A stretch of DNA of 64,000 nt from Chitinophagales bacterium (lineage in GTDB: Bacteria > Bacteroidota > Bacteroidia > Chitinophagales > UBA8649). The notes beneath the pieces were generated by a model, which was not told where the DNA came from, did not search any database, and saw nothing but the letters and a program-made list of their open reading frames with translations. The position numbers and the translations under genes are program-made. The stretch covers positions 62,001 through 126,000 of the forward strand of contig JACJYT010000004.1 of assembly GCA_020635975.1 (NCBI GenBank), read 5' to 3'. Positions 63,411 to 64,000 of the stretch are shown here, in pieces. The stretch's first letter is position 1, and every line of letters starts with the position of its first letter.

Positions 63411-63531
63411 AATAGATATTTTTAGTAATGTAAAACTATTCATTTGCTTTTGTAAAAAAAACGACAAATTTTTGGCTTTGTGGAAAGAAGGGCCGAAAGC
63501 TACTGTTTTCAACCCTTCCCCACCAAACTTA

Positions 63532-64000
63532 TTAAGGTAAAGCATTGATTTCAGCAATTAAGCTAGCCTCACTTGTTTCTGTTAGCTCATCCATTTCTAT
63601 GGTCATGTCGGCTTCCACGCTCACCGCTTTAAAGCTAGAATAGTATTGGTCTTCTACAATCGACACAGCAATTACATGAATATTACTTCCTATTGGCACT
63701 TGTCCGTAGTGCTCAGAATATACTTGTAAATCTTCTAAATATACATCCAAGGCGGCAAGACTGTATTCTTGTCCATCAAAAGAAACATAAACAGCACAAT
63801 TTGTATTATTGTATTCTTCAGGAGTTTTTACTTTAATCATAGTTTTAGGAGAAGGATCTGCCATAAAGCGATCAATATTACTCCAACCAAAATTCTGAAC
63901 AAAACAAGAGTAATAAGTTACTCCTGCGGCATTTTCTAAGGCGAGCACCGTTCCTTGCCCCCACAAACTTGTATCTTCTACTTCTTCCCATACATCATCC
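63532..64000 (-). CDS. Partial hypothetical secreted-type protein (5' end beyond window)
   Basis: The minus-strand frame is open from the right edge to a stop at 63532, giving 156 residues of a longer protein. The visible part has FVQNFGWSNIDRFMAD, an Asn-rich polar stretch (YNNTNCAVYVSFDGQEYSLAALDVY) and a beta pattern (GQVPIGSNIHVIAVSIV). I recall this kind of sequence (GWxNxDRF) in C-terminal parts of Bacteroidota hypothetical lipoproteins, but cannot name a family. An internal TTG at 63966 is not a convincing start. Confidence 0.6.
   Translation of the reverse strand, partial: DDVWEEVEDTSLWGQGTVLALENAAGVTYYSCFVQNFGWSNIDRFMADPSPKTMIKVKTPEEYNNTNCAVYVSFDGQEYSLAALDVYLEDLQVYSEHYGQVPIGSNIHVIAVSIVEDQYYSSFKAVSVEADMTIEMDELTETSEASLIAEINALP

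Noticed and set aside
1..64000. CRISPR arrays, rRNA genes, riboswitches
   Set aside because: No regularly spaced direct repeats, no rRNA-like conserved stretches and no riboswitch-like leader were recognised.

Overview
The window looks like a chromosomal segment of a Bacteroidota bacterium, most likely from the order Flavobacteriales. The evidence is the AT-rich sequence, promoters matching the phylum-specific TAnnTTTG -7 motif, five secreted proteins with C-terminal sorting or FlgD-like domains of the type IX secretion system (T9SS) kind, and families typical of the phylum (IPExxxVDY protein, DUF4175, YtxJ, fused MurF-Alr, DUF6089). The species cannot be named from the sequence.

Bases 1-4360 are an accessory island. 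It holds three copies of a hairpin-bearing block that runs into the start of an RHS-core fragment. Two copies lead into different polymorphic C-terminal tips (one with a caspase/CHAT-like His-Gly...Cys signature, cut by the left edge). The third is a frameshifted stub. Between them lie two small candidate immunity genes, one of them flanked by a 34-nt inverted repeat, and a RhuM-Fic protein.

Bases 4465-19235 are mostly core genes: a cysteine-rich membrane protein, pyruvate kinase, the acpP-fabF-rnc fatty acid/RNase III operon, a GH13 glucosidase, an acyl-CoA dehydrogenase, two large secreted proteins, tRNA-Leu(GAG), aspartate-semialdehyde dehydrogenase and a PfkB sugar kinase.

Bases 19300-21560 are a mobile-element hotspot at tRNA-Asn(GTT). 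A palindrome-disrupted tRNA copy precedes the intact tRNA and its terminator. An IS3-family element with 3-bp target duplications follows, then a GIY-YIG nuclease gene whose 3' end is fused to a piece of tRNA-Asn. Bases 21646-35197 carry a PhoD-like phosphatase, DUF1569 and YwbE genes, dnaE, a glycerophosphodiesterase, polyprenyl diphosphate synthase, cystathionine gamma-synthase, an ABC export pair and small genes.

Bases 35198-41830 look like the chromosome origin neighbourhood. A 400-bp AT-rich gap and the adjoining gene start carry seven DnaA-box-like 9-mers, two of them perfect. About 6 kb downstream, two near-canonical parS sites flank the end of ybeY just before mnmG. This pairing is the strongest systems-level signal here. 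No dnaA gene is present in the window.

Bases 41828-64000 contain mnmG, an Ig-like lipoprotein, a glycerol-3-phosphate dehydrogenase, a secreted lysyl-endopeptidase-like protease, ytxJ, a PagL-like outer-membrane protein, a class III aminotransferase, a secreted copper monooxygenase-like protein, a sulfotransferase, a DnaQ-type exonuclease, murF-alr, a very large T9SS surface protein, and a gene cut by the right edge.
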